Shown one piece after another: positions 9,080-17,513 of a stretch of DNA of 64,000 bases. The first letter of the stretch is position 1; every line of letters begins with the position of its first letter. Below the pieces are notes generated by a model, which was not told where the DNA came from, made no database searches, and saw nothing but the letters and a program-made list of their open reading frames with translations. Origin of the DNA: Massilia putida (GTDB lineage Bacteria; Pseudomonadota; Gammaproteobacteria; Burkholderiales; Burkholderiaceae_D); NCBI RefSeq assembly GCF_001941825.1, contig NZ_CP019038.1, positions 2,728,001-2,792,000 on the forward strand, in the 5' to 3' direction. The position numbers were made by a program, and so were the translations under genes.

Positions 9080-9805
9080 TCATTCCCCCAAGTACGCCGC
9101 CTGCACGCGCGGATCATTCAGCATGTCCTGCGCATTGCCCGTCATCGTGATCGCGCCGGATTCCATCACGTAAGCGCGGTGCGCCGCCTGCAGCGCCAGC
9201 TTCGCGTTCTGTTCCACGAGCAGGATCGTGATGCCCTGCTTCGACACGTCGCGGATCACCTCGAAGATCTTCTCGACCATGATCGGCGCCAGGCCCATCG
9301 ACGGCTCGTCCAGCAGCAACAGGGTCGGATGGCACATCAGCGCGCGCGCCATCGCCAGCATCTGCTGCTCGCCGCCGGACAGCGTGCCGGCCAGCTGGCC
9401 CGAGCGTTCCTTCAGGCGCGGGAACACGGTGTACCACTTCTCGATGTCGGCATCGATGCCGGCCTTGTCGTTGCGCGTGTAGGCGCCCATCAACAGGTTT
9501 TCATGGATGGTCATGCGCGTGAACACGCCGCGGCCTTCCGGCACCATGGCCAGCTTCTGCTCGACGAGCTTGAACGATTTATTGGGGGTCAAAGGCTGGC
9601 CGAGATAGGCGATCGTGCCTTCGACCTTGCACGGCGGCAGCGTGCCGGTAATGGCCTTCAGGGTCGTCGTCTTGCCCGCGCCGTTGGCGCCGATCAGCGT
9701 GACGAGTTCGCCGCGGTTGACTTCCAGGTCGACGCCCTTGACGGCCTTGATGCCGCCGTACGCCACCTTCAGGCCGGCAATCTTGAGAACGTTATCGGGC
9801 TTCAA
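9080..9805 (-). CDS. livF: LivF branched-chain amino-acid ABC transporter ATPase
   Basis: This is one of the two ATPases that drive uptake of leucine, isoleucine and valine. The 241-residue protein has Walker A GANGAGKTT (about residue 38), the signature LSGGEQQMLAMARAL and Walker B LLLLDEPSMGLAP. The start is a TTG whose TTGA overlaps the livG stop codon, with GGAGG 6 nt upstream. This start also gives the family length, whereas upstream ATG codons would add unrelated residues. It is the last gene of livHMGF. Confidence 0.93.
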   Translation of the reverse strand: MKPDNVLKIAGLKVAYGGIKAVKGVDLEVNRGELVTLIGANGAGKTTTLKAITGTLPPCKVEGTIAYLGQPLTPNKSFKLVEQKLAMVPEGRGVFTRMTIHENLLMGAYTRNDKAGIDADIEKWYTVFPRLKERSGQLAGTLSGGEQQMLAMARALMCHPTLLLLDEPSMGLAPIMVEKIFEVIRDVSKQGITILLVEQNAKLALQAAHRAYVMESGAITMTGNAQDMLNDPRVQAAYLGE

Positions 9806-10569
9806 GCGGCACCTCCGAGATAGGCTTCGATGACGGCAGGATTCTTCTGGATCTCGGCCGGCAGCCCTTCCGCGATCAGCTTGCCGTATTCCAGCACCGA
9901 AATGCGGTCGCACAGCCCCATCATGAGTTTCACGTCGTGTTCGATCAGCAGGATCGTGATGCCCGCGTCCTGGATCTTGACCAGCAGTTCGCGCAGCGCC
10001 ACCTTTTCCGTCGCATTCATGCCGGCCGCGGGCTCGTCCAGCGCGAGCAGCTTCGGTTCCGTCGCGAGCGCGCGTGCGATCTCCAGGCGGCGCTGGTCGC
10101 CGTACGACAGATAGCGTGCCGTGCGCTGGCCGAACTGCCCGATACCGACGAAGTCCAGCAACTCCTGCGCGCGGGCGCGGATCGCCGCCTCTTCACGGCG
10201 TGCGGCCCCGTGGCGGAAGATCGCGCCGAACACGCCCTGGCGCGTGCGCACGTGACGCCCGACCATCACGTTTTCCAGCGCGGACATTTCGCCGAACAGG
10301 CGGATGTTCTGGAACGTGCGCGCGATGCCGGCCTTGGCGACGGCGTGCGGGGCCGACGGCGAATACGGCTTGCCATCCAGCTCGAACGTGCCCGTGTCCG
10401 GCTGGTACAAGCCCGTGATCACGTTGAAAAAAGTGGTCTTGCCGGCGCCGTTCGGGCCGATCAGGCCGTAGATCTGGCCCTTGGCGATCTTGATGCCGAC
10501 GTCCGTCAGAGCCTGCAGGCCGCCGAAGCGTTTATTGACGCCGGAGATATTCAGGAGAATCTCGCTCAT
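9802..10569 (-). CDS. livG: LivG branched-chain amino-acid ABC transporter ATPase
   Basis: This is the second ATPase of the branched-chain amino-acid importer, 255 residues. It has Walker A GPNGAGKTTFFNVITG (about residue 38), the family insert IARTFQNIRLFGEM, the signature LSYGDQRRLEIARAL and Walker B LLALDEPAAGMN. The start ATG overlaps the livM stop codon (ATGA). Its own stop overlaps the livF TTG start. The four genes are therefore tightly translationally coupled. Confidence 0.95.
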   Translation of the reverse strand: MSEILLNISGVNKRFGGLQALTDVGIKIAKGQIYGLIGPNGAGKTTFFNVITGLYQPDTGTFELDGKPYSPSAPHAVAKAGIARTFQNIRLFGEMSALENVMVGRHVRTRQGVFGAIFRHGAARREEAAIRARAQELLDFVGIGQFGQRTARYLSYGDQRRLEIARALATEPKLLALDEPAAGMNATEKVALRELLVKIQDAGITILLIEHDVKLMMGLCDRISVLEYGKLIAEGLPAEIQKNPAVIEAYLGGAA

Positions 10570-11777
10570 GCCTCGTTCTCTTCCTTTTCCTCTTTGGCGA
10601 TCGCCGCCGCCGGGCGGTCTTCCTTCACGGGCGACGGCCACAGGCCGGCCGGACGGTTCAGCATGATAAAGACCATCGCCAGGCCGTACAGCAGCTGGCG
10701 CAGCACCTCGGCCTCGATGAGGACCTTGCCGAACAGTGCCTGCTGCGCCGGTTCGACGACGTGGCGCAGCACTTCCGGCAGCGCGGCCAGCAGCACGCCG
10801 CCCATCACGACGCCGGGAATGTGGCCAATGCCGCCCAGCACGACCATCGCCAGCACGGCGATGGATTCCGTCAGCGCGAACGATTCCGGCGACACGAAAC
10901 CCTGGAACGCGGCGAACATGGCGCCCGCCACGCCGCCGAACGACGCGCCCATCGAGAACGCGAGCAGTTTCACGTTGCGCGTGTTGATGCCCATTGCCTT
11001 CGCGGCGATCTCGTCCTCGCGGATCGCGACCCAGGCGCGGCCCAGGCGCGAATGCTGCAGGCGGCTCGTCATGAAGATCGTCACGATGCACAGCAGCAGG
11101 AACAGGAAGTAGTAGGCATTCACGGACGGCATGCCGAACCCGCCGATATACACCGTCGCGCGCGAGCCCGCTTCGCCCGCCAGCGACACGCCGAAGATCC
11201 GGATCGGATCGATCAGGTTGATGCCTTGCGGGCCGTTGGTGACATTGATCGGATCGTTCAGGTTGTTCATGAAGATCCGGATGATCTCGCCGAAGCCGAG
11301 CGTCACGATGGCGAGATAGTCGCCGCGCAACTTCAGCGTCGGCGCCCCCAGCAGCGCGCCGAACAGCGCGGCCACGAGCCCCGCCAGCGGGACGATGAAC
11401 CAGACGGACAAGTGGATGCCGTTCGTGCGCACGTCTTCGCCAAAGGTGCGCACGATGGCGTCCTGCAGCTCGGGGTGGTAGTTCACGACGGATTCCAGCA
11501 GCGCCGCGAACTGCGGCGACGCCAGCAGGCCGGTCAAATACGCGCCGACGGCGAAGAATGCAATATAGCCCAGGTCCAGCAGGCCGGCGAAGCCGACCAC
11601 GATGTTCAGCCCGAGCGCCAGCATGATGTACAAGAGCGCCATGTCGATGATGCGCACCCACGAGTTGCCGAACTGCGCGGCCACGAACGGGAAGACCAGC
11701 ATCACGGCCAGCAGCACGGCCATGCTGGCGTAGGACTGGCGGGGTTTGTGCGCGGTGTCGAAGGTCAGGAGAGCCAT
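10566..11777 (-). CDS. livM: LivM branched-chain amino-acid ABC transporter permease
   Basis: The 403-residue permease has about ten membrane segments and the LivM core GLNIVVGFAGLLDLGYIAFFAVGAY near residue 57. The cytoplasmic coupling segment is EDEIAAKAMGINTRNVKLLAF. A loop of about 40 residues after the third helix (around VVNYHPELQDAIVRTF) is typical of the long betaproteobacterial LivM. It sits 12 nt downstream of livH and overlaps livG. Confidence 0.95.
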   Translation of the reverse strand: MALLTFDTAHKPRQSYASMAVLLAVMLVFPFVAAQFGNSWVRIIDMALLYIMLALGLNIVVGFAGLLDLGYIAFFAVGAYLTGLLASPQFAALLESVVNYHPELQDAIVRTFGEDVRTNGIHLSVWFIVPLAGLVAALFGALLGAPTLKLRGDYLAIVTLGFGEIIRIFMNNLNDPINVTNGPQGINLIDPIRIFGVSLAGEAGSRATVYIGGFGMPSVNAYYFLFLLLCIVTIFMTSRLQHSRLGRAWVAIREDEIAAKAMGINTRNVKLLAFSMGASFGGVAGAMFAAFQGFVSPESFALTESIAVLAMVVLGGIGHIPGVVMGGVLLAALPEVLRHVVEPAQQALFGKVLIEAEVLRQLLYGLAMVFIMLNRPAGLWPSPVKEDRPAAAIAKEEKEENEA

Positions 11778-11789
11778 GTTCCGTTCTCC

Positions 11790-12719
11790 TTACGCGCGGT
11801 CGGCCACGCGCTCGCCCATGATGCCGGACGGACGCACGGTCAGCACGAGGATCAGCACGATGAACGCGAAGATGTCCTGATAGTGGCTGCCGAGGAAGCC
11901 GCCGGTCAGGTCGCCGATGTAGCCGGCCCCCAGGCTTTCGATGATGCCGAGGACGATCCCGCCGATCATGGCGCCATAGATATTGCCGATACCGCCCAGC
12001 ACGGCGGCCGAGAATGCCTTCATGCCCGGCACGGTGCCCATCGCGAACTGGATCGACGCGTAGTTCGCGCCCCACATCACGCCGGCGACGGCCGCCAAGG
12101 CGGCGCCGATGGCGAACGTGGCGACGATGACGCGGTTCGAATCGACGCCCATCAGGCCGGCCACGCGCGGGTTCTCGGCGACGGCGCGCATCGCGCGGCC
12201 CATCCGGGTCTTTTCGACGAGGACGACGAGGCCGACCATCGCGGCGGCCGCCAGCACGAGCAGCAGCACCTGGGTGTGCGAGATCACGGCGCCGCCGATA
12301 TTGACCGGATCGGACGACAGCAATTGCGGGAACGGCAGCGGGCTGCGGCCCCAGATCATCATGGCGAAGGTCTGCAGCAGGATCGACACGCCGATCGCGG
12401 TGATCAACGGCGCGAGGCGCGGCGCGTTGCGCAGGCGGCGGTAGGCGATGCGTTCGATGAGGACGTTCACGATCATCGTGACGGGGATGGCGCCGGCGAT
12501 GGCGATGGCCAGCTGCACGCCGCCGGGCAGGCCGGGAAAGGCACCGTCCAGCAGTTTCAGGATCGACAGGCCGACCATGGCGCCGATCATCAGCACGTCG
12601 CCGTGGGCGAAGTTGATGAGGTTGAGCACGCCGTAGACCATCGTGTAGCCGAGCGCGACGAGCGCATACATGCTGCCCAGCACCAGCCCGTTCAGGATCT
12701 GTTGGACAAAAGTTTCCAT
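11790..12719 (-). CDS. livH: LivH branched-chain amino-acid ABC transporter permease
   Basis: This is the first structural gene of the transporter operon. The 309-residue permease opens with METFVQQILNGLVLGSMYAL and contains the LivH signature GVLNLINFAHGDVLMIGA near residue 35. AAGGAAA lies upstream of the ATG, with a rather long spacing of about 12 nt. The frame stays open upstream to a TAG, but the extra residues would come from the terminator-like leader and are not family-like. No periplasmic binding-protein gene (livJ/K) lies nearby. Confidence 0.95.
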   Translation of the reverse strand: METFVQQILNGLVLGSMYALVALGYTMVYGVLNLINFAHGDVLMIGAMVGLSILKLLDGAFPGLPGGVQLAIAIAGAIPVTMIVNVLIERIAYRRLRNAPRLAPLITAIGVSILLQTFAMMIWGRSPLPFPQLLSSDPVNIGGAVISHTQVLLLVLAAAAMVGLVVLVEKTRMGRAMRAVAENPRVAGLMGVDSNRVIVATFAIGAALAAVAGVMWGANYASIQFAMGTVPGMKAFSAAVLGGIGNIYGAMIGGIVLGIIESLGAGYIGDLTGGFLGSHYQDIFAFIVLILVLTVRPSGIMGERVADRA

Positions 12720-12746
12720 GCTTGTGTGGTTTCCTTTCGAACTAAC

Positions 12747-12774
12747 AAAAACGGCACCCGGGGTACGAGTGCCG
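12747..12774 (-). terminator. Terminator or attenuator hairpin just upstream of livH
   Basis: On the minus strand CGGCAC pairs with GTGCCG across an 11-nt loop, followed at once by TTTTTG. It lies only 28 nt upstream of the livH ATG. Too little room remains after it for a promoter, so the liv promoter is probably upstream and the hairpin inside the leader. It could simply end the apt transcript, or it could attenuate the liv operon. Confidence 0.6.
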
Positions 12775-12807
12775 CTAGTCAAGCAACATAATTCCGAGCG
12801 TCATCAT
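12775..12807 (-). promoter_or_regulatory. Possible leader peptide MMTLGIMLLD upstream of livH
   Basis: A ten-codon reading frame ends with TAG directly at the foot of the terminator-like hairpin. Four of its ten codons are Leu or Ile (CTC, ATT, TTG, CTT), which would suit an attenuator sensing branched-chain amino acids. Against it, no ribosome-binding site is visible. The first ATG also overlaps a good -10 (TATGAT, with ATGTCA 17 bp upstream), which would place the transcript start inside the peptide. Treat as a hypothesis. Confidence 0.22.
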
Positions 12808-12870
12808 AGCGAGTTTTAGAAAAACTGACATCGGAAAATGAAAACCCCGTCGTTTTCGGCATTGCCGGAA

Positions 12871-12995
12871 ACGACTTCCCGCGAAGGCGGGAACCCATAC
12901 TGAACAACAGAATTCGGTACGTCGACGACAATACGGCGTCATTGAAGACTCGACTTCGGAACCTCAGCATCGATCCCGCCTGCGCGGGGATGACG
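12871..12995. repeat. REP/BIME-like palindromic repeat, copy 3
   Basis: Two inverted units flank about 55 bp of unrelated sequence. The left unit holds TTCCCGCGAAGGCGGGAA followed by CCCATACTGAAC. The right unit holds CCTCAGCAT followed by ATCCCGCCTGCGCGGGGAT and ends in GACG. The architecture is the same as copy 2 with a longer centre. It lies between apt and the liv operon leader. Confidence 0.8.
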
Positions 12996-13008
12996 GTGTT
13001 AAGAAACT

Positions 13009-13551
13009 TTATACGTCCCGCAACGTAATGACCGGCATCGTCAGATCGCGCTTGTCCTTGAAGAACGCGACGTCGAACAGCGCCGCGGCGCCCACGACCT
13101 CCTTGCCGATGCGGCGCAGCAGGGTCGCCGCCGCCTCGATCGTGCCGCCGGTCGCCAGCACGTCGTCCACGATCAGCACGCGCCGGCCCTTGATGCGCGC
13201 CGGCTGGATCTCGATCGTCGCGCTGCCGTATTCGCGGCGGTAGTCGATGCCGATCGCGTCGCCCGGCAGCTTGCCCGGCTTGCGCGCCATCGCGAAGCCG
13301 ATGCCGCGCTGGTACGCGAGCGCGCCCGCGAGCATGAAGCCGCGCGCATCCATCGCGAGGAGGAAGTCGACGTCCAGGTGGGCCGCGCGCTCGTTCAGCG
13401 CGTCGATGGCCAGCTGCCAGTGGTGCGGGTTGTCGAAGACGCAGCCCACGTCGATGAAATTCACGCCCGGTTCCGGGTAGTCCTGGAAGAATTCCAACGG
13501 AATGGCAGCGAAATCGGCGGGCGAGCGCGGGCGCAGGTCGAATACGTTCAT
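13009..13551 (-). CDS. apt: Adenine phosphoribosyltransferase
   Basis: This purine-salvage enzyme converts adenine and PRPP to AMP and pyrophosphate. The 180-residue protein has the PRPP-binding loop VLIVDDVLATGGT at residues 125-137 and the N-terminal APT motif PGVNFIDV. Length is typical. It lies 8 nt downstream of ispH on the same strand, so it belongs to the fkpB-ispH-apt transcript. A REP-like element follows it. Confidence 0.95.
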   Translation of the reverse strand: MNVFDLRPRSPADFAAIPLEFFQDYPEPGVNFIDVGCVFDNPHHWQLAIDALNERAAHLDVDFLLAMDARGFMLAGALAYQRGIGFAMARKPGKLPGDAIGIDYRREYGSATIEIQPARIKGRRVLIVDDVLATGGTIEAAATLLRRIGKEVVGAAALFDVAFFKDKRDLTMPVITLRDV

Positions 13552-13559
13552 CGGATCGC

Positions 13560-14510
13560 TCAGGCCGCGGCGGACGCCTTGCCGCCGTCCAGGCCCTTGG
13601 GCAGCGGGAACGTGACGTGCTCCTCCACGCCCTCGAGCGCACGCACGCTGGCGGCGCCCAGGTCCTTCAGGCGCTCGATCACAGCCTGCACGAGCACTTC
13701 CGGCGCCGACGCGCCGGCCGTGACGCCGATGCGCTTCTTGCCGGCGATCCAGGCCGGGTCGATGCCGGCGGCGTTGTCGACCATATAGGCCGGCGTGCCC
13801 TTCTTTTCCGCCACTTCGCGCAGGCGGTTCGAGTTCGAGCTGTTCGGGCTGCCGACGACGATCACGACTTCGACCTGCGGCGCCATGAATTTCACGGCTT
13901 CCTGGCGGTTCGTCGTCGCGTAGCAGATGTCGCCCTTCTTCGGCTCGATGATGTTCGGAAAACGTGCTTTCAGCGCGGCGATGATGTCGAGCGTGTCGTC
14001 GACGGACAGCGTGGTCTGCGAGACATAGGCCAGCAGATCCGGGTTGGCGACGTTCAGCGTCGCGACGTCCTCGACCGTCTCGACGAGGTGCATGCCCTCT
14101 TCCGCCTGGCCCATCGTGCCCTCGACTTCCGGGTGGCCGGCGTGGCCGATCATGACGATCTCCGCGCCCTGCTTGCGCATCTTGGCCACTTCCACGTGCA
14201 CCTTGGTCACCAGCGGGCAGGTCGCGTCATACACTTTCAGACCGCGCGCTTCGGCTTCCTCGCGCACCGCCTTCGACACGCCATGCGCGGAAAACACGAG
14301 CGTGTTGCCGGCCGGGACATCGTCCAGGTCTTCGATGAAGATGGCGCCCTTGTTGCGCAGATCGTTGACGACGTAGGCGTTGTGGACGATCTCGTGGCGC
14401 ACGTAGATCGGCGCGCCGAACTGCTGCAGGGCGCGCTCGACGATCTCGATCGCACGGTCGACGCCGGCGCAGAAACCGCGCGGCTGGGCTAACAGGATCT
14501 CGTTTTCCAT
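13560..14510 (-). CDS. ispH: 4-hydroxy-3-methylbut-2-enyl diphosphate reductase IspH
   Basis: This is the last enzyme of the MEP isoprenoid pathway. It reduces HMBPP to IPP and DMAPP with a [4Fe-4S] cluster. The three cluster cysteines are at C14 (PRGFCAGV), C98 (YDATCPLV) and C196 (GDICYAT). The catalytic HPEVEGT is at 126-132. Its 316 residues are the family length. IspH is normally essential, which matters because the transcript that carries it is interrupted upstream by a group II intron. fkpB lies 20 nt upstream, as in Escherichia coli. Confidence 0.97.
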   Translation of the reverse strand: MENEILLAQPRGFCAGVDRAIEIVERALQQFGAPIYVRHEIVHNAYVVNDLRNKGAIFIEDLDDVPAGNTLVFSAHGVSKAVREEAEARGLKVYDATCPLVTKVHVEVAKMRKQGAEIVMIGHAGHPEVEGTMGQAEEGMHLVETVEDVATLNVANPDLLAYVSQTTLSVDDTLDIIAALKARFPNIIEPKKGDICYATTNRQEAVKFMAPQVEVVIVVGSPNSSNSNRLREVAEKKGTPAYMVDNAAGIDPAWIAGKKRIGVTAGASAPEVLVQAVIERLKDLGAASVRALEGVEEHVTFPLPKGLDGGKASAAA

Positions 14511-14530
14511 GTATCGGTGATGGGCTGTGG

Positions 14531-14986
14531 TTAGAGCACGGAAATCAGCTGGACTTCGAATTTGAGCGGCTGGCCAGCGAGAGGATGGTTGAAGTCAAAC
14601 ACGGCGTCGTTCGCGCGCATCTCGCGCAGCACGCCGGCAAAGCGGCCGCCGCCCGGCGCACGGAAATCGACGAGGTCGCCGACCTGATAATCGGCGTCCG
14701 GTTCCGAGTTCTCGTCCAGAGTCTTCTTCGTTACGACCTGGATCAAATCGGGATTGCGCTCGCCGAACGCATCAAGCGGAGTCAGGTCGAACGTCGTGTG
14801 CGTGCCTTCTGCGAGGCCGAGCAGGCGCTGCTCCAGGAACGGGGCGAGCTGGCCCTGGCCCAGCAGCAAAGTCGCCGGCGTGCTGCCGAAGGTCGTGATG
14901 AGGTCCGTGCCGTCGGCGGTGGCAAGACGATAATGCAGGGTCAGGTACGACGATTCGGTGACGACGGGAGCGTTAGTGGAGGACAT
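14531..14986 (-). CDS. fkpB: FKBP-type peptidyl-prolyl cis-trans isomerase, SlpA/FkpB type
   Basis: This cytosolic prolyl isomerase and chaperone is of the SlyD/SlpA group. The 151-residue protein has an FKBP core split by an insert-in-flap domain (about residues 70-125). [19 protein letters not shown] and [21 protein letters not shown] are typical. It lacks the SlyD metal-binding His tail. The ATG has no visible Shine-Dalgarno sequence. The group II intron 3' end is about 20 nt upstream, so the native leader and ribosome-binding site may depend on splicing. Confidence 0.93.
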   Translation of the reverse strand: MSSTNAPVVTESSYLTLHYRLATADGTDLITTFGSTPATLLLGQGQLAPFLEQRLLGLAEGTHTTFDLTPLDAFGERNPDLIQVVTKKTLDENSEPDADYQVGDLVDFRAPGGGRFAGVLREMRANDAVFDFNHPLAGQPLKFEVQLISVL

Positions 14987-15049
14987 TGTTGCGTGTTCGG
15001 TTGACGTGGAGGGTAGGAAGGGCCTGTTACCAGAACCCCTCCCCCCTAA

Positions 15050-15083
15050 GAACCGTGCTTGCGACTTTCACCGCACACGGCTC
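15050..15083 (-). ncRNA. Group II intron domain V
   Basis: This 34-nt hairpin starts GAGCCGTGTGCGG on the minus strand. It has the catalytic AGC near its base, a GAAA tetraloop and the usual 2-nt bulge. It matches the domain V consensus for bacterial introns and is the most diagnostic RNA part of the element. Confidence 0.92.
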
Positions 15084-15100
15084 AAGCATAATAAAAGCTC

Positions 15101-16804
15101 CTATACAGGAGCCGGTTTCACAACTTGTAGATTAAGGCTGTGCACTTGGGCGTGACAATTTGGGTGCAATAATACGCGATTTCCAAGGGCATCGCTGCCC
15201 CCGGCCACACGGTAGACTATGTGATGGTCGTGCCATCCGGTCTCCATGTCCATCTCGTATCCACACAGCGCACACAAGCCGCGTTGCTCCAAGTACAACG
15301 TTGAGAGCTGCTTCCGGTAACGCAAGTTTTTCAACATGCGCTCCTGACGCAGATCTTCACCGTACTTTTCCCATTGCGGATCGTAAGGATGGAACTCTCC
15401 TTTGATCTTCTTGTGGCGTTCGATGGCTGTCCCCGCGAGCGAGTACAGTTCCATCACCTCCTTGCTTCCGTCAGCTGCGACAACGTCCACAGCAAAGACC
15501 CACTTCCGATCACCAACCGTCCGCCAATACTTCTTGCGAACCCAATTGGCACTCTTGTTTGGGTGTCTGCGCTTGGCCCACCGCATGAGCCGCCAAAACA
15601 GCAGCCAGTCCATGCGTGAGAAGGCTTCCTTGGCAACGACGGGACTGTGGTACTGCGCCCAGCCCCTTAACATCGGGTTCAGCAGTCGGATTAGATCCTC
15701 CTGCTTCACCATCAGACGTTCGCCGATCACCTTCCTCAGCTTTTCATAGAACTCGTTTGTGTTCTTCTTACTCGGCTTAATGAGCAGTTTCCCCTGATAC
15801 TTCCGGAAATTCCACCCTAAGAAGTTAAAGCCTTCGTCGATGTGTACGATTTTGGTCTTGGCTTGGGATAGTCGCAATCCCCGCGCTGCGAGAAATGCTT
15901 CGATCCATGGCCGGACTTCTGTTTCCAGTAGCTCTTGTGAAGCCCCGGTTACTACGAAATCGTCCGCATATCGTATGACCCCGACTTTCAGCTTTTCGAC
16001 TTTTTTCTTACCGAACCTGGAACCGAGGTGCTGAAATAGCTCCTCCTCAAGTCCGTTTAGCGTCCAATTTGCCAACGCAGGGCTGATAACGCCACCCTGC
16101 GGGGTTCCTTCCTCGGTTGGCAACAATCGCGCCCGGTCAATAACCCCGGATTTCAACCATTTCCGGAGAATCGTCTTGTCCATACGAACATGATCAATTA
16201 ACCAGTTGTGGTTGATATTGTCGAAGAAGCCTTCGATGTCTGCATCTAGCACCCATTGCGCCGATGTTTTCCGGCAAGTCTGGAGAAAGATTTGCAGCAT
16301 CGCGTCCGCCGTTGAGCGATTTTTCCGGAACCCGTAAGAGTTCGGGTCGCTCACCGTTTCCAGTACCGGATCGAGCGCCAGCTGATGCAAAGCTTGCATG
16401 GCGCGATCTTTCATGGTCGGGATACCCAGTGGGCGTTCCTTTCCATTGGCCTTAGGAATATAGACCCTCCGTAGTGGCAGGGGCCAATAGCGGCGCTTCT
16501 CCAACTGTGCAATTGCGGCGAACTTTTGCGCTGGTGTGTCCCACAGTTTCTGGTCCACCCCTGCGGTACGCTTGCCTTGATTCTCAGTCACTCGTCTAAC
16601 TGCCAGCGCTTTCGCACTGAACGAGCGGGTCAGCCACCGTTGCAGAGATTTGACCCTGCGCCAATTGCCTTCCTGTGTTGCCTTCGTTAAGCGAATCTGC
16701 ATGACTCTTACGTTCTTCTGAACGCGCCGCCAGTCGATGGCGGCCCAGTCCATGGGAACGTCCGAGGACGCAGAATCGATTGCATGGCATTCGATTACTT
16801 TCAT
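15101..16804 (-). CDS. ltrA: Group II intron reverse transcriptase/maturase with HNH endonuclease
   Basis: The multifunctional 567-residue protein splices and mobilises its host intron. The reverse-transcriptase domain runs from about residue 60 to 360. Its finger motif is around 115-165, PQGGVISPALAN is near 235 and the catalytic YADD is at 279-282. A maturase X domain follows (LNPMLRGWAQYH). The C-terminus is an HNH nuclease (CALCGYEMD ... HHIV ... HPNCHAQVH). All catalytic residues are present and the frame is intact, so the intron should be active. The HNH form is common in chloroplast-like bacterial introns. Confidence 0.95.
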   Translation of the reverse strand: MKVIECHAIDSASSDVPMDWAAIDWRRVQKNVRVMQIRLTKATQEGNWRRVKSLQRWLTRSFSAKALAVRRVTENQGKRTAGVDQKLWDTPAQKFAAIAQLEKRRYWPLPLRRVYIPKANGKERPLGIPTMKDRAMQALHQLALDPVLETVSDPNSYGFRKNRSTADAMLQIFLQTCRKTSAQWVLDADIEGFFDNINHNWLIDHVRMDKTILRKWLKSGVIDRARLLPTEEGTPQGGVISPALANWTLNGLEEELFQHLGSRFGKKKVEKLKVGVIRYADDFVVTGASQELLETEVRPWIEAFLAARGLRLSQAKTKIVHIDEGFNFLGWNFRKYQGKLLIKPSKKNTNEFYEKLRKVIGERLMVKQEDLIRLLNPMLRGWAQYHSPVVAKEAFSRMDWLLFWRLMRWAKRRHPNKSANWVRKKYWRTVGDRKWVFAVDVVAADGSKEVMELYSLAGTAIERHKKIKGEFHPYDPQWEKYGEDLRQERMLKNLRYRKQLSTLYLEQRGLCALCGYEMDMETGWHDHHIVYRVAGGSDALGNRVLLHPNCHAQVHSLNLQVVKPAPV

Positions 16805-17513
16805 TGCTGAACCTCGTCGTAATAATGCCCGCCGAGGACGCAGCTTTCCCCGAAGGGAAAGTACATCCCTTCGGGGTTGTTGAACTACTTATCGTCTATG
16901 TAGTCGCTTGCGACTATTACACCTGATGGAAGTCTGCACGCTTTCACGTTGGGACAAATTTTGAATCCCTATCCGACCCATTACAGGCCGGCCTTCGCTT
17001 TTTCCATCCTCCCATACCCGCTCCGCCAAGGGCTCCCCTTCGGGTTTTTCCTTCGAGTTGCTTGCCTGCCTCGATGTTTTGAGGCAGGCGACGAATCGGG
17101 CTTACCACGTTCCCTGCGGTACCAGCACGGCCAGACTGCGCCGCACATGGCTGTTTAGGGTCTGACTATCCCCCGGTGGTTTTATGACGACGTGTCCCCA
17201 GTTTGCACAGAGACATCCAACCACATACCGTTTTGGTCCAGGCCGCCAGCAGCTTGGGCCTGTCAATAGTCACGAGGGTTCCAACGTCAGTTCACATTAC
17301 GTTACCCGTGCAGCCTCACCTAGCACCCGACCGCCTTGCTGCTGGCAGTTCATGCCCTCACACTCGCGTGGAGGGCACCGTTTTCACGGGGTTACATTAC
17401 CGTCGAAGCTTCGGCACCGATCTGTTACCAGAGCAGCCCGTTCAAGTGGGTGACGGGTGGTCGTACACCCGGTCACAGCCCTTCCCTGTCCGGAGAAGGA
17501 TGTGACAAGGCAC

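Larger units (their letters stand above)
15006..17513 (-). mobile_element. Group II intron with LtrA-type maturase
   Basis: The element of about 2.5 kb lies on the minus strand. The 3' part has a canonical domain V (15050-15083) and a domain VI hairpin with a bulged A (about 15010-15046), ending in AC at about 15006. The maturase is in domain IV. The 5' end is proposed at GTGCC (17513). A CTGCG just before it pairs with CGCAG in domain I (about 17137-17141), a plausible IBS1/EBS1 pair. The 5' boundary is less certain than the 3' one because the usual GTGYG is not exact. Every part needed for mobility appears present. Confidence 0.85.

Noticed and set aside
10761..12791. Long plus-strand open frame of about 676 codons
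   Set aside because: It is antisense to livM and livH, is extremely rich in Arg, His, Gln and Asp, and has no domain. This is the usual shadow frame of high-GC coding DNA.
4945..13000. CRISPR array
   Set aside because: The repeats are dispersed, palindromic, of unequal size and without regular spacers. No cas gene is present.
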